From NCBI RefSeq assembly GCF_009939295.1, contig NZ_WVIC01000014.1, forward strand, positions 28,218 to 92,217: DNA of 64,000 nucleotides, given 5' to 3'. The translations under genes and the position numbers were made by a program. The stretch is from Petrachloros mirabilis ULC683 (GTDB lineage: Bacteria; Cyanobacteriota; Cyanobacteriia; Thermosynechococcales; Thermosynechococcaceae). Below the pieces are notes generated by a model. It worked only from the letters and a program-made list of their open reading frames with translations. It was not told the origin of the DNA and did not search any database. How positions within the stretch are numbered: position 1 is the stretch's first letter; each line of letters starts with the position of its first letter. Positions 16,462 through 25,267 of the stretch are shown here, in pieces.

Positions 16462-16534
16462 TGGAGAATAGGAGATTCGAACTCCTGACCTCTGCGGTGC
16501 GATCGCAGCGCTCTACCAACTGAGCTAATTCCCC
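16462..16534 (-). tRNA. tRNA-Ala(CGC)
   Basis: The reverse complement folds as a full cloverleaf of 73 nt including the discriminator A: acceptor GGGGAAU/AUUCUCC, D arm GCUC/GAGC, anticodon stem CUGCG/CGCAG, T arm AGGAG/CUCCU with UUCGAAU. The loop AUCGCAC puts CGC at positions 34-36, reading GCG (Ala). CCA is not encoded. The GCGATCGC (HIP1) octamer overlaps the anticodon loop. It is adjacent to a broken duplicate of itself. Confidence 0.93.
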
Positions 16535-16684
16535 GACAGGCTACAGATGCCCTATCTGCGCCAAATTATTGTAGTGACTGACTCTATTCCCTGTCAATTC
16601 AATACCCTACCCCATCAAAACTTAACCTCTTGCGCTTCGATCCCAAGTTGAGTATGATGTCAAAGGCTAAATTGCGGTGCCCTA

Positions 16685-16757
<73 letters not shown>

Positions 16758-16781
16758 TTTCATACTTAAACCCCGACTTTG

Positions 16782-17387
16782 ATGAATGGGTTGTCTCGCT
16801 TGAATCGGAGCTTCGCCCTTGGGTTTACCTTTGTAGAGCTGATGGTGGCTTTGTCGATGACTGGGGTTGTAGTCACCCTGGCGTTTACGGCATTGCAATA
16901 TACCCTTCAGCGAGACAAGGCTGGCACACAGTTAGAGTCTCGTCAGGCCGAACTCAGTCGCGCCCTAGATTTTATTGCCGATGATTTGCGCGAGGCGACT
17001 CAAGTCTCTGGCCTCAAAACCCCTCCAGAGTTGGTGATGCGAATTCATCGAGCTGATGGGTCTTGGGTGGACTATTTTTTGGTAGATCAGGTGGATCAAC
17101 GCTGGCGGGGGCCAACCATCATCTATCGTCGCACCAGTGATCAAACCAGCAGTCAGGCACTAGTAGATGCGATCGCAGCCGAAGATGTAACCTGCCCTGG
17201 TGAAGGAGATCTGCTTGAGCGCAGAGGAAAAAGCAGCTCCTCTCATCGAGCCGGAGGCTTTCGAGTTCGGGTGCAAGCCCCATCCAGAATTAAGGTTTGT
17301 TTATGGGGGCACCTGCCTGAAACCAACGAACGCGTCCTGGCCACAACCCAAGTATTTACCCGAGGTGACGCTAGTCCACAGCCTTAG
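16782..17387 (+). CDS. Type IV pilin-like protein with prepilin cleavage motif
   Basis: This 201-aa protein starts with a short basic leader followed by the prepilin peptidase site ALGFTFVELMVALSM (cleavage after Gly, Glu at +5) and a hydrophobic helix MTGVVVTLAFTALQY. This class III signal places it among minor pilins or pseudopilins. The soluble domain (LSRALDFIADDLREATQ and onward) is of the PilW/GspJ-like kind; two cysteines (CPGEGD and VCLWG) could pair. The ATG at 16782 is chosen over TTG one codon earlier. Its stop overlaps the end of the convergent DUF212 gene by 4 nt. It is alone, without neighbouring pilus genes. Confidence 0.85.
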   Translation: MNGLSRLNRSFALGFTFVELMVALSMTGVVVTLAFTALQYTLQRDKAGTQLESRQAELSRALDFIADDLREATQVSGLKTPPELVMRIHRADGSWVDYFLVDQVDQRWRGPTIIYRRTSDQTSSQALVDAIAAEDVTCPGEGDLLERRGKSSSSHRAGGFRVRVQAPSRIKVCLWGHLPETNERVLATTQVFTRGDASPQP

Positions 17388-17845
17388 ACTGCTCCGATGG
17401 GGCCAGTAAACCAGGCAATGGCAATGCCCAAGGCCGAGCCCACCAAAACCTGGACGGGGGTGTGCCCCAATAACTCTTTGAGCCGGTCTTCATTAAAGGA
17501 AGAGTGCTCTTGAAACATCTCGTCTATAATTTGGTTGAGAATTCGCGCCTGCTTGCCTGCGGCTTGGCGAACCCCCGCCGCGTCGTACATGACCACAATG
17601 GCAAAGACAACTGCGATCGCAAACTCAGTACTAGCCCATCCCTTCGTTTGACCCACCCCCGTTGCCAAAGCAGCCACAAGCGCCGCATGAGAACTGGGCA
17701 TTCCCCCCGTTTCCACCAATACCCGAAAATTGATCTTGCCGTGACGGAGGTAATCAATCAAAAGCTTAATAGTTTGAGCAATGATGCTAGAAGCAAACGA
17801 GACAATCAATATGCGGTTGTAGATAATATCACCAAAATTGTGCAT
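17384..17845 (-). CDS. Divergent PAP2 (DUF212) membrane protein
   Basis: A 153-aa protein of the DUF212 family, which resembles PAP2 phosphatases: four hydrophobic segments, ETGGMPSSHAALVAALATGV with the SSH motif, and MYDAAGVRQAAGKQARILN plus LLGHTPVQVLVGSALG, equivalent to the second PAP2 histidine motif. It is found in cyanobacteria and plastids; its substrate is unknown, possibly a prenyl or lipid phosphate. The gene lies downstream of crtE on the same strand with an 86-bp gap, an arrangement common in cyanobacteria that fits a role near isoprenoid phosphates. Confidence 0.88.
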   Translation of the reverse strand: MHNFGDIIYNRILIVSFASSIIAQTIKLLIDYLRHGKINFRVLVETGGMPSSHAALVAALATGVGQTKGWASTEFAIAVVFAIVVMYDAAGVRQAAGKQARILNQIIDEMFQEHSSFNEDRLKELLGHTPVQVLVGSALGIAIAWFTGPIGAV

Positions 17846-17931
17846 CTTGTCTGCGTCCTAAGGAATTGCGATTGCCCCTAAGGGCCAGGTTGTAACCATC
17901 GCAACATACGGGTTGATCACCTGAGCGTCCT

Positions 17932-18882
17932 TTAAGATTTTCGAGCCGTAATAAAGTCAGCAATTCCCAGCAACGGCAATGCCTTGGCACCATAGGGCAC
18001 CAAAACTTCCTTAGCTTCATCAATGAGAGCCTGAGCTTGCCTTTGAGACTCCTCAATGCCCCAAAGGCTTGGATAAGTCGCCTTTTGCGACTGAATGTCT
18101 TTCCCTGCTGTTTTGCCCAGTTCTTCGTAAGTGGCTGTAACATCCAAGACATCATCAATAATTTGGAACGCCAACCCAATATTGCCCGCGTAAGTAGACA
18201 GGCGTTGTAATACCGAAGTGTCTGCTCCTGCCAATTCCGCCCCAGACAGAACCGAAGCCTCCAAAAGTGCACCAGTCTTGTGGGCATGAATAAAGTTCAG
18301 GGTCTTTAACGTAATGTTATCAGCCCCTTCCGATTCCAAATCCACCACTTGTCCGCCCACCAGCCCAGTCGCCGCCACCGCGTGCCCCAATCGAGCCACC
18401 ACCTTTAGCAACCGCTCCGCAGGCACACCTTTGGTTTGAATCGCCAGAAACTCAAAGGCATAGGCTAGCAACCCATCCCCCGCCAAAATCGCAATATCCT
18501 CACCAAAAACCTTGTGATTGGTTAACTTGCCCCGCCGATAGTCATCATTGTCCATGGCTGGGAGGTCATCATGAATCAGCGACATCGTGTGAATCATCTC
18601 CAGGGCACAGGCCGTAGGCATCGCCATCTCAGGTGTACCCCCAGCCAAATCACAGGTGGCAAGACACAAAATAGGGCGCAGCCGCTTACCCCCCGCCATC
18701 AGCGAGTAGCGCATAGCCTCATAGATCTTCTCAGGATACGTGACCGGAATAGACGCATCCAGAGACTCCTCCACCCAAGCTCGCCGCACAGCCAAAAACT
18801 CCTTCAGGTCAAAGGAGGTGCCATCCACCGCCATTTTGGCTTTGACAGAAGACGTGAAGTGAGGATTGTCAGCAGAAATCAT
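17932..18882 (-). CDS. crtE: Geranylgeranyl diphosphate synthase
   Basis: This 316-aa trans-prenyltransferase condenses IPP with allylic diphosphates to make the C20 precursor of carotenoids, phytol and plastoquinone side chains. It shows the first aspartate-rich motif in [41 protein letters not shown], and the second motif in [20 protein letters not shown], plus [10 protein letters not shown] for diphosphate binding. ATG at 18882 has AGGA 8 nt upstream; the frame continues to 18951 without similarity. It follows folD on the same strand with a ~100-bp gap. Confidence 0.95.
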   Translation of the reverse strand: MISADNPHFTSSVKAKMAVDGTSFDLKEFLAVRRAWVEESLDASIPVTYPEKIYEAMRYSLMAGGKRLRPILCLATCDLAGGTPEMAMPTACALEMIHTMSLIHDDLPAMDNDDYRRGKLTNHKVFGEDIAILAGDGLLAYAFEFLAIQTKGVPAERLLKVVARLGHAVAATGLVGGQVVDLESEGADNITLKTLNFIHAHKTGALLEASVLSGAELAGADTSVLQRLSTYAGNIGLAFQIIDDVLDVTATYEELGKTAGKDIQSQKATYPSLWGIEESQRQAQALIDEAKEVLVPYGAKALPLLGIADFITARKS

Positions 18883-18981
18883 GGAGATTATCCTTTGTGA
18901 CAGGACAAATATCAGTGACCCAAGCAACAACATCATCCCGCGGGCTAACAAGATTCAGCCCAGTGTCTCACAGACTCAGGC

Positions 18982-19872
18982 TCAACCATTGTAAGATGCT
19001 TTGGACTGCTCACTGTAGGTCAAAACGGTATTGTAAAGCAGCATCGTTACGGTCATGGGTCCCACACCGCCAGGGACAGGGGTAATCCAGTCACACCGAG
19101 ATCTCACCCCTTCAAAATCTACATCTCCGACCACGCTAGCTTTTCCCCCAGCATCCTCAACCCGGTTAATTCCCACATCAATCACAACGGCACCGGGCTT
19201 GACCATCTCTGCCGTAATCAATCCCGGTTGACCCACCGCCGCCACTAAAACATCGGCTTGACGGGTCAGGGCGGCCAAATCCTGAGAACGAGAGTGGGCA
19301 ATCACAGGGGTAGCATTAGCTTCCAGAAGCATCAGAGCCAAGGGCTTCCCCACAAGAATACTACGACCAACAACGACAGCCTGTAAGCCCGCTAGCGGGA
19401 TATTATAGGCCGACAGCAGTTCCATAATCCCAGCCGGGGTACAACTCCGTAAACCGGGTTCCCCTCGCACCAGCCGCCCAAGATTTTCAGGGTGCAGTCC
19501 ATCGGCATCTTTGCGGGGGGTAATTGCATACAGAACCGCAGTCGCATCCAGATGAGAGGGCAGAGGTAACTGCACCAAAATGCCATCAACCCGAGGGTCT
19601 GCATTGAGCTGATGAATCGCGGCAATCAACTCTGCCTGGGAAACCGATTCCGGAAAATGCTGTCCAAAGGAAGCAATGCCCACCCGCTCGCAAGCCCGCT
19701 CTTTATTGCGGACATAGGCCGCACTGGCCGGATTATTGCCCACCATCAAAACAGCGAGCCCTGGGGGGCGTCCTTGTTGGGGTTGCTGCTGCTGAATTTG
19801 CTGTGCCAAGACCTGCTGCATCTTCAGAGCGAGGGCTTTACCATCTAGAAGCTGAGCGGAGGGCGTGGGCAT
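18982..19872 (-). CDS. folD: Bifunctional methylenetetrahydrofolate dehydrogenase/cyclohydrolase
   Basis: This 296-aa enzyme interconverts 5,10-methylene-THF, 5,10-methenyl-THF and 10-formyl-THF, feeding purine and Met-tRNA formylation. It shows [16 protein letters not shown] (active-site Tyr and Lys), [30 protein letters not shown], the dinucleotide-binding [19 protein letters not shown] and [15 protein letters not shown] near the end. ATG at 19872 is used; the longer frame begins with TTG. The N-terminal stretch [17 protein letters not shown] is unusually glutamine-rich. It is in the same direction as crtE. Confidence 0.95.
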   Translation of the reverse strand: MPTPSAQLLDGKALALKMQQVLAQQIQQQQPQQGRPPGLAVLMVGNNPASAAYVRNKERACERVGIASFGQHFPESVSQAELIAAIHQLNADPRVDGILVQLPLPSHLDATAVLYAITPRKDADGLHPENLGRLVRGEPGLRSCTPAGIMELLSAYNIPLAGLQAVVVGRSILVGKPLALMLLEANATPVIAHSRSQDLAALTRQADVLVAAVGQPGLITAEMVKPGAVVIDVGINRVEDAGGKASVVGDVDFEGVRSRCDWITPVPGGVGPMTVTMLLYNTVLTYSEQSKASYNG

Positions 19873-19912
19873 AAAAATTCTCAAAGCCAACGATTGCAGC
19901 CGCCAGAAAATC

Positions 19913-20131
19913 TTAGTTGATCTTGAGGGCGCTGGCGGGCACCTCTTCCCAAGACGATACTGTGCGCAACTGCGCCGTCCAACCTGCTGCCTTCTGCTCT
20001 AAGGTGAGGTTGGTAATAAAAGACTGATGACAATCTTGGGCTTGCTGCTCATCACAGCAGGCAATGCAGGCATAGAGCAACCCCATTGGATCGCGTTGTT
20101 CATTTACCCAAATGGTGGCAGAGGGTTCCAT
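19913..20131 (-). CDS. Small conserved-looking hypothetical protein
   Basis: A 72-aa protein not assigned to a family. It contains [20 protein letters not shown], with four clustered cysteines, and a C-terminal [12 protein letters not shown]. The cysteine pattern suggests metal binding or a redox role but does not match a known motif. It lies between psaC and folD on the same strand, 40 bp before folD, and has no competing frame, so it is probably real. Confidence 0.6.
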   Translation of the reverse strand: MEPSATIWVNEQRDPMGLLYACIACCDEQQAQDCHQSFITNLTLEQKAAGWTAQLRTVSSWEEVPASALKIN

Positions 20132-20267
20132 AGGCCAATTTTCGTGGGATTATAGGGTCGGACAGAATTGCCCCTAAACATAACAAAAAGAGGAAGCAGT
20201 TGCTCCCCCTTCCCGTCAAACCACACGGCCAAAACCCACTCTAGATCAAGAAAGGATTGTAAGCGGT

Positions 20268-20775
<508 letters not shown>

Positions 20776-20980
20776 CTCTCCCGCTCTGGGCTACGGTGTA
20801 CACACATCTCTGGATAAACCCATTCCACACTGCATTAGCCCCCCCGACCCCCCAAGTTTGGGGGGAGATCAACAATAACTGGACTATTTCCCCCCAGAAT
20901 TGGGGGGCTAGGGGGGCGAGCGCAAAGATTTTGAATCTTGCAAGACTTATGTATACACCGTAGCCCGCTCTGGGAGAAGG
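20776..20980. mobile_element. Composite inverted-repeat element upstream of the glycosyltransferase gene
   Basis: The outer arms share CTCCC, five variable bases and GGGCTACGGTGTA, inverted: the left arm is at 20778-20802, the right arm at 20952-20975. Between them lie GC-rich palindromes CCCCCCAAGTTTGGGGGG and CCCCCCAGAATTGGGGGG, which resemble the core of the AGAGGC-family repeats. This looks like one element nested in another. It does not encode a protein. Confidence 0.6.
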
Positions 20981-21323
20981 ACTTTGAATTCGGCCACCCT
21001 TCTCCTTTTTGGGCTGGGGGATGAGGGGTAACTTGCAAAACTGGGATGCACCCCAAACCAAGGGTGAGGGCACGATGCAGAGCTGAATCTAAAAAGCACA
21101 AGAAACAGAAATTATGCCTTTAGTCTATATTGGGTTGAGCACCGCGCAGAGGTCGGCTAAATAGCACTGAAATACATCCAAAACTATTGCCAATAAGGGA
21201 GTTGAGCCAATTGAGTCAAAAAATTAACAGTTGACTTTAGGTTTTCTAGTATGCTTATTAACACTTGCATTTTATGGTTTATACTTTTGTGACGTAGCCT
21301 CAATTAAGACAGAGGTTGGAGTG

Positions 21324-22658
21324 ATGTCATTTCCAGATCAAGCTGCCATACTATGCTCTGATGGCCTAAGATTTCAAAACCCGCCCAGGGCGATTGCTTT
21401 GGTTTCCGTTCACGGTGATCCGGCAATCGATGTGGGGGGAGAAGAAGCGGGGGGGCAAAATGTCTATGTTCGCCAGGTGGGGGAGACACTTGCCCAAATT
21501 GGGTGGCAGGTCGATATGTTTACCCGCAAAGTTCATGGTGAGCAGCCTGAGATTGTGCAGCACCATCCCCGCTGCCGAACGGTTCGGCTAGTTGCGGGCT
21601 CCCAGGATTTTGTCCCTCGGGATCAAATTTTTGACGATCTTCCTGAGTTTGTGGCACAGGTTCTAGATTTCCAGCGCCAGCAGCCCTATGACTATGCCCT
21701 TGTCCATAGTAACTATTGGTTGTCGGGCTGGGTGGGCTTGCAGCTCAAGCAAAAGCTGGGGATTCCGCAAGTGCATACCTACCACTCCCTAGGGGCAATT
21801 AAATATCGTAATGTCGAGAATATTCCCTTGATTGCCACCACGCGCTTGGCGGTTGAGAAAGCCTGTCTAGACATCGCTGATCGCGTGGTGGCCACTAGCC
21901 CCCAAGAGAAAAACGACATGAAGAGATTGGTCTCCGAGCAGGGCAGGATTGAGATTATTCCTTGTGGCACCGATGTAGAGCGGTTTGGACAATTTTCCAG
22001 GGCGGCGGCACGCGCCCATCTTGGAATCGATCCGCAACGCCAGGTCATTTTTTATGTGGGTCGTTTTGATCCCCGCAAGGGGATTGAGATCTTGGTGCGG
22101 GCAGTGGCCCATGCCCAAGCCCGAAAAACTGGCAATTTAATTTTAGTGATTGGGGGGGGTAGCCGCCCCGGACGCACTGATGGGTTAGAGCGGGAGCGCA
22201 TTGAGTCTCTCGTAAACGACTTGGGTTTGGCGGATCTAACCCAATTTCCGGGTCGAATTTCTGAGGCGGATTTGCCGGCTTACTACGCGGCAGCGGATGT
22301 GAGTGTGGTGCCGAGCTACTACGAACCTTTTGGCCTAGTGGCCATTGAAGCGATGGCCAGCGGTACGCCCGTGATTGCCAGTGATGTGGGGGGGCTGCAA
22401 TATACGGTAATTCCCGAGCAGACTGGGTTGCTGGTGCCCCCCCGAGCAGTGGAGTCTCTGGCCGCTGCCATCGATCGGGTATTGACCGATGAAGGCTGGC
22501 GCTTACAGCTCGGCCAAGCGGCTCAAGCGCGGGTCAGAACTTACTTTAGCTGGCAGGGGGTGGCACAACAGCTCAGTGGCCTTTATGCCCGACTGTTGGC
22601 GTTAGATTCACAGGATATGCCAGCTCATTCAACTGAAGCTGATGTCAAGCTTTATTAG
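21324..22658 (+). CDS. GT4-family glycosyltransferase (sucrose-phosphate-synthase-like group)
   Basis: A 444-aa GT-B fold enzyme. The N-terminal domain has SVHGDPAIDVGGEEAGGQNV, the donor/acceptor loop typical of the SPS/MshA branch, and VHSNYWLSGWVG. The C-terminal domain has FYVGRFDPRKGIEILV and the nucleotide-sugar site VVPSYYEPFGLVAIEAMASG with the EPFGLVxIEA signature. It probably transfers a hexose to a phospholipid, cyclitol or sugar phosphate acceptor; the exact substrate is open. ATG at 21324 follows GAGG; the frame opens upstream to 21231 without similarity. Its stop overlaps the convergent mutL stop by 4 nt. Confidence 0.88.
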   Translation: MSFPDQAAILCSDGLRFQNPPRAIALVSVHGDPAIDVGGEEAGGQNVYVRQVGETLAQIGWQVDMFTRKVHGEQPEIVQHHPRCRTVRLVAGSQDFVPRDQIFDDLPEFVAQVLDFQRQQPYDYALVHSNYWLSGWVGLQLKQKLGIPQVHTYHSLGAIKYRNVENIPLIATTRLAVEKACLDIADRVVATSPQEKNDMKRLVSEQGRIEIIPCGTDVERFGQFSRAAARAHLGIDPQRQVIFYVGRFDPRKGIEILVRAVAHAQARKTGNLILVIGGGSRPGRTDGLERERIESLVNDLGLADLTQFPGRISEADLPAYYAAADVSVVPSYYEPFGLVAIEAMASGTPVIASDVGGLQYTVIPEQTGLLVPPRAVESLAAAIDRVLTDEGWRLQLGQAAQARVRTYFSWQGVAQQLSGLYARLLALDSQDMPAHSTEADVKLY

Positions 22659-24391
22659 AGGCCATGACTTTTGCCAATCACCCAATGGCGGCGAAAGAAT
22701 CGTGCTAGTTGATGCTCTTCTAAAGTGAAGTAAATTGGACGACCATGGGGGCAGGTACGAGGATGATTCGTGGCCTGCCATTGGTCGAGCAGTGCTTGCA
22801 TTTCGGGTAGGGAAAGGGGGGTGCCATTGCGCAGAGCGCTGCGGCAAGCGGTGGCCACTAGGGCGGGTTGTAGGCCATTCCCTCGGCTGAGTTCTAGTAG
22901 GGCGGCGACACAGTCTTCGCGGTTGCTCAAGAGGGCGGGGGCAGAGCGGGCAATCCAGTCTTGGGTACCGAAGGGTTCAAGGGTCAGCCCCAGATGTTGA
23001 AGCTGCTTGACCTGTGCTTCGGTGAGGGTGGGCAGAAGGATTGGGGTCTCCAGGGTTTGGATCTCCCAGTCTAGGCATAGTTTTTCGTAGAGGACGCGCT
23101 CATGGGCAATATGTTGCTCTACTAGCCACAGGCCAGTGGGGTGCTCCGCCAGAATATAGGTCTGGTGGAGTTGGGCAATCGCCCGTAGGGGGAGCTTGGG
23201 GCTGGAGGACTCAGGAGTGGGTAGGGGGTCAGATAGGGGGTCAGATAGGGGAGATGCGATCGCATCTCCCCTACCCAGCCCATAAATACCCGCTTGTTCT
23301 GTCGCCTTTACCCACCGAGCCAAGTGCTGGGCATGGGTGCGATCCCCGACTTCGGGTTGCACCTGAAGTAGGGTCCGAATGGCCGCCGCCAAGGCGTCCT
23401 GCCATGGAGCCAGGTGGTTGAGATAGATGCTGGTTTTGGCTGGGTGTCGATTCCAGTCCACCTGGGACGGCTCCGCATGGATGTGAACAAAACACAGGGG
23501 GTATCGATGGCGAGGGAGGGTCTGTCGAAAGGCAGTGATAATGGTTTGCTCGAAAGGGCGCAGTTGCCCATTGCGGCTGGGATCGGCACCACTGACCTGC
23601 ACACAGCGACCGTTGACTGCCACTCGTAACCAGTCAGGCCGACCTCGATGACAGCGATCGGGTAACCCGATGACGACTTCTATGGTGCCTGGAAGCAACG
23701 GCCTCAAGTCTTGGTGGATATGGCGCAGATCACCTGGCTGCACTGTGGCCAAAAGCTGAGGGAAAATGGTCAATGCAGTGCGCCCAGGGCTGATGCTAAA
23801 CCACAACCTGTCCTGACGCTGTACCCGCCAGGTCACCTCTGGGTGGCAGAGTGCCTGGTCGTGAATAATCCCCTGAATCGCCCGCATCTGCTGCGTCAAA
23901 GAGGGCATCATCTGGCGACGCTGAGGATACCTGGCAAACACCTGATCAACGGTCACCACCGTGCCGGGAGCAATGGCGATGGGAGTGATGGCCTGCACCT
24001 GGCCATCGGACTGATACGTGGCCTGCCAGCCAGAGTTCTCCTCTGGGCAGCGACTGCAAATGCTCAGGGTGCCCAGTTGAGCTAGGCTATGCAGGGCTTC
24101 ACCACGAAATCCTAGGGTTGTGATCCGCTGCAAAGCCATCGTTGACGAAAGTTTGCTGGTACTGTGCGCCATGGCCGCTTGCTGCAAATTGAGACCGCTC
24201 AACCCGTGTCCATTGTCTGAAACCTGCACCCGCCACTGATCTGGCCAAAGTCCTAGAGTCACTCGGGTGGCCTGGGCATCCAGGGCATTATCGACCAGCT
24301 CTCGCACCACAGCGGCCAGGGAGTCAATAACTTCCCCAGCCGCAATGTGATGCACTAAATCACGCCCTATCGGATGAATTTGGCGGCTCAT
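22655..24391 (-). CDS. mutL: DNA mismatch repair protein MutL
   Basis: This 578-aa protein has the GHKL ATPase N-terminus: IAAGEVIDSLAAVVRELVDN (Glu and Asn motif), DNGHGLSG and TLGFRGEALHSLAQLG. The transducer domain contains the lysine in HPAKTSIYL. The C-terminal dimerisation domain ends CPHGRPIYFTLEEHQLARFF. MutL couples mismatch recognition by MutS to downstream excision. ATG at 24391 is chosen because the family starts at this position; the frame continues upstream to 24520. The linker around residue 370 contains a duplicated LSDPLSDPL and a 28-bp DNA palindrome, so it is variable in length. Confidence 0.95.
   Translation of the reverse strand: MSRQIHPIGRDLVHHIAAGEVIDSLAAVVRELVDNALDAQATRVTLGLWPDQWRVQVSDNGHGLSGLNLQQAAMAHSTSKLSSTMALQRITTLGFRGEALHSLAQLGTLSICSRCPEENSGWQATYQSDGQVQAITPIAIAPGTVVTVDQVFARYPQRRQMMPSLTQQMRAIQGIIHDQALCHPEVTWRVQRQDRLWFSISPGRTALTIFPQLLATVQPGDLRHIHQDLRPLLPGTIEVVIGLPDRCHRGRPDWLRVAVNGRCVQVSGADPSRNGQLRPFEQTIITAFRQTLPRHRYPLCFVHIHAEPSQVDWNRHPAKTSIYLNHLAPWQDALAAAIRTLLQVQPEVGDRTHAQHLARWVKATEQAGIYGLGRGDAIASPLSDPLSDPLPTPESSSPKLPLRAIAQLHQTYILAEHPTGLWLVEQHIAHERVLYEKLCLDWEIQTLETPILLPTLTEAQVKQLQHLGLTLEPFGTQDWIARSAPALLSNREDCVAALLELSRGNGLQPALVATACRSALRNGTPLSLPEMQALLDQWQATNHPRTCPHGRPIYFTLEEHQLARFFRRHWVIGKSHGL
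23246..23273. repeat. 28-bp perfect palindrome centred on GCGATCGC inside mutL
   Basis: Two 14-base arms (TAGGGGAGATGCGA and its complement) meet exactly at a HIP1 octamer, in the disordered linker of MutL. It directly follows a tandem AGGGGGTCAGAT duplication. Confidence 0.85.
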
Positions 24392-24664
24392 ACTAACCAG
24401 TCTAACCATCTGACCCACCTTCAACGAAGTCCGTGGTGGGCGGGTTTCTGCGCGCTTACCCAGATCATAGTCTCCGAGCGGGATGGCTCTAGGCTCAAAG
24501 CCCAAAAATTCAATGTCCAAAAACTCAAAGCCCTCGTCTTTCTTCAGCCATCTTGCGCTGTAATTCTCTAGACTGGGAACAGATCCCTCTTGTCGTCAGT
24601 TCAACTCCTCTAGAACTTCTCTCTCAAGGTGTGACGTCCGAGGTGTGACCTCAGGATTTATCCC

Positions 24665-25267
24665 ATGAAGCCACTGTCTTATTCCCTCCAAACAGGCAGC
24701 CGCATTCCCATTCAGGCCGTCAGAAGCACGATGAGCAAAGTCTTTCAAGGTTTGGGTAGCCTGCTACCCGTGTTGATGTTGGCTTCGGTGGCTGTCGCCA
24801 CTGCTCCCTGTAATCCCTATCGAACAGACTACGAAAGTGCCATTGCCCAGGGGTTGTTAAAGCGCCCATCTTTGGTGAGTGGGTCGGCGGAATCTTGGGC
24901 GTTATTTGAAGCTGCGATCGCACAGGGCGATCGCATTGAAGTCGCAGCCCGTGCCGCCCAGTACTTAGTCATTGTCTCAGAAGGCCCCGGTATTGCCCAC
25001 GCCGATCAGATGCGTCGCCAACTTGAAGACAAAATCATTACTCACTACCAACAACCCGTGGAAGTTGCCGTCCCCATGTTGGGCGTGATCTTGTCCTATG
25101 CCCAGCAATGCCCCATCAGTCCAGTTCCGCCCGAGTCATTGCAGACTGCTCCTGCAGGGGTGTCACAGGGAAGGCTGCTGGGGCAACCTGGGCTGGTGCA
25201 TCCTGCCATCGTCGCACCCAAGTTTCGGGTGCCAGTTGACTTAACTGTTTCTGGAGCACAGTGCTAA
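24665..25267 (+). CDS. Secreted or membrane-anchored hypothetical protein
   Basis: A 200-aa protein (178 aa if translation starts at the inner ATG, 24731) with a hydrophobic signal-like segment GLGSLLPVLMLASVAVATA followed by PCNPYRTDY. The mature part is helical (SAESWALFEAAIAQGDRIEV, AARAAQYLVIVSEG) and contains LSYAQQCPISPVPPESLQ. I do not recognise the family. Its 3' end overlaps the end of the convergent GTPase gene by 152 nt, so one of the two C-termini may be an extension beyond the conserved part; the plus-strand tail after residue ~150 looks low-complexity. Confidence 0.65.
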   Translation: MKPLSYSLQTGSRIPIQAVRSTMSKVFQGLGSLLPVLMLASVAVATAPCNPYRTDYESAIAQGLLKRPSLVSGSAESWALFEAAIAQGDRIEVAARAAQYLVIVSEGPGIAHADQMRRQLEDKIITHYQQPVEVAVPMLGVILSYAQQCPISPVPPESLQTAPAGVSQGRLLGQPGLVHPAIVAPKFRVPVDLTVSGAQC

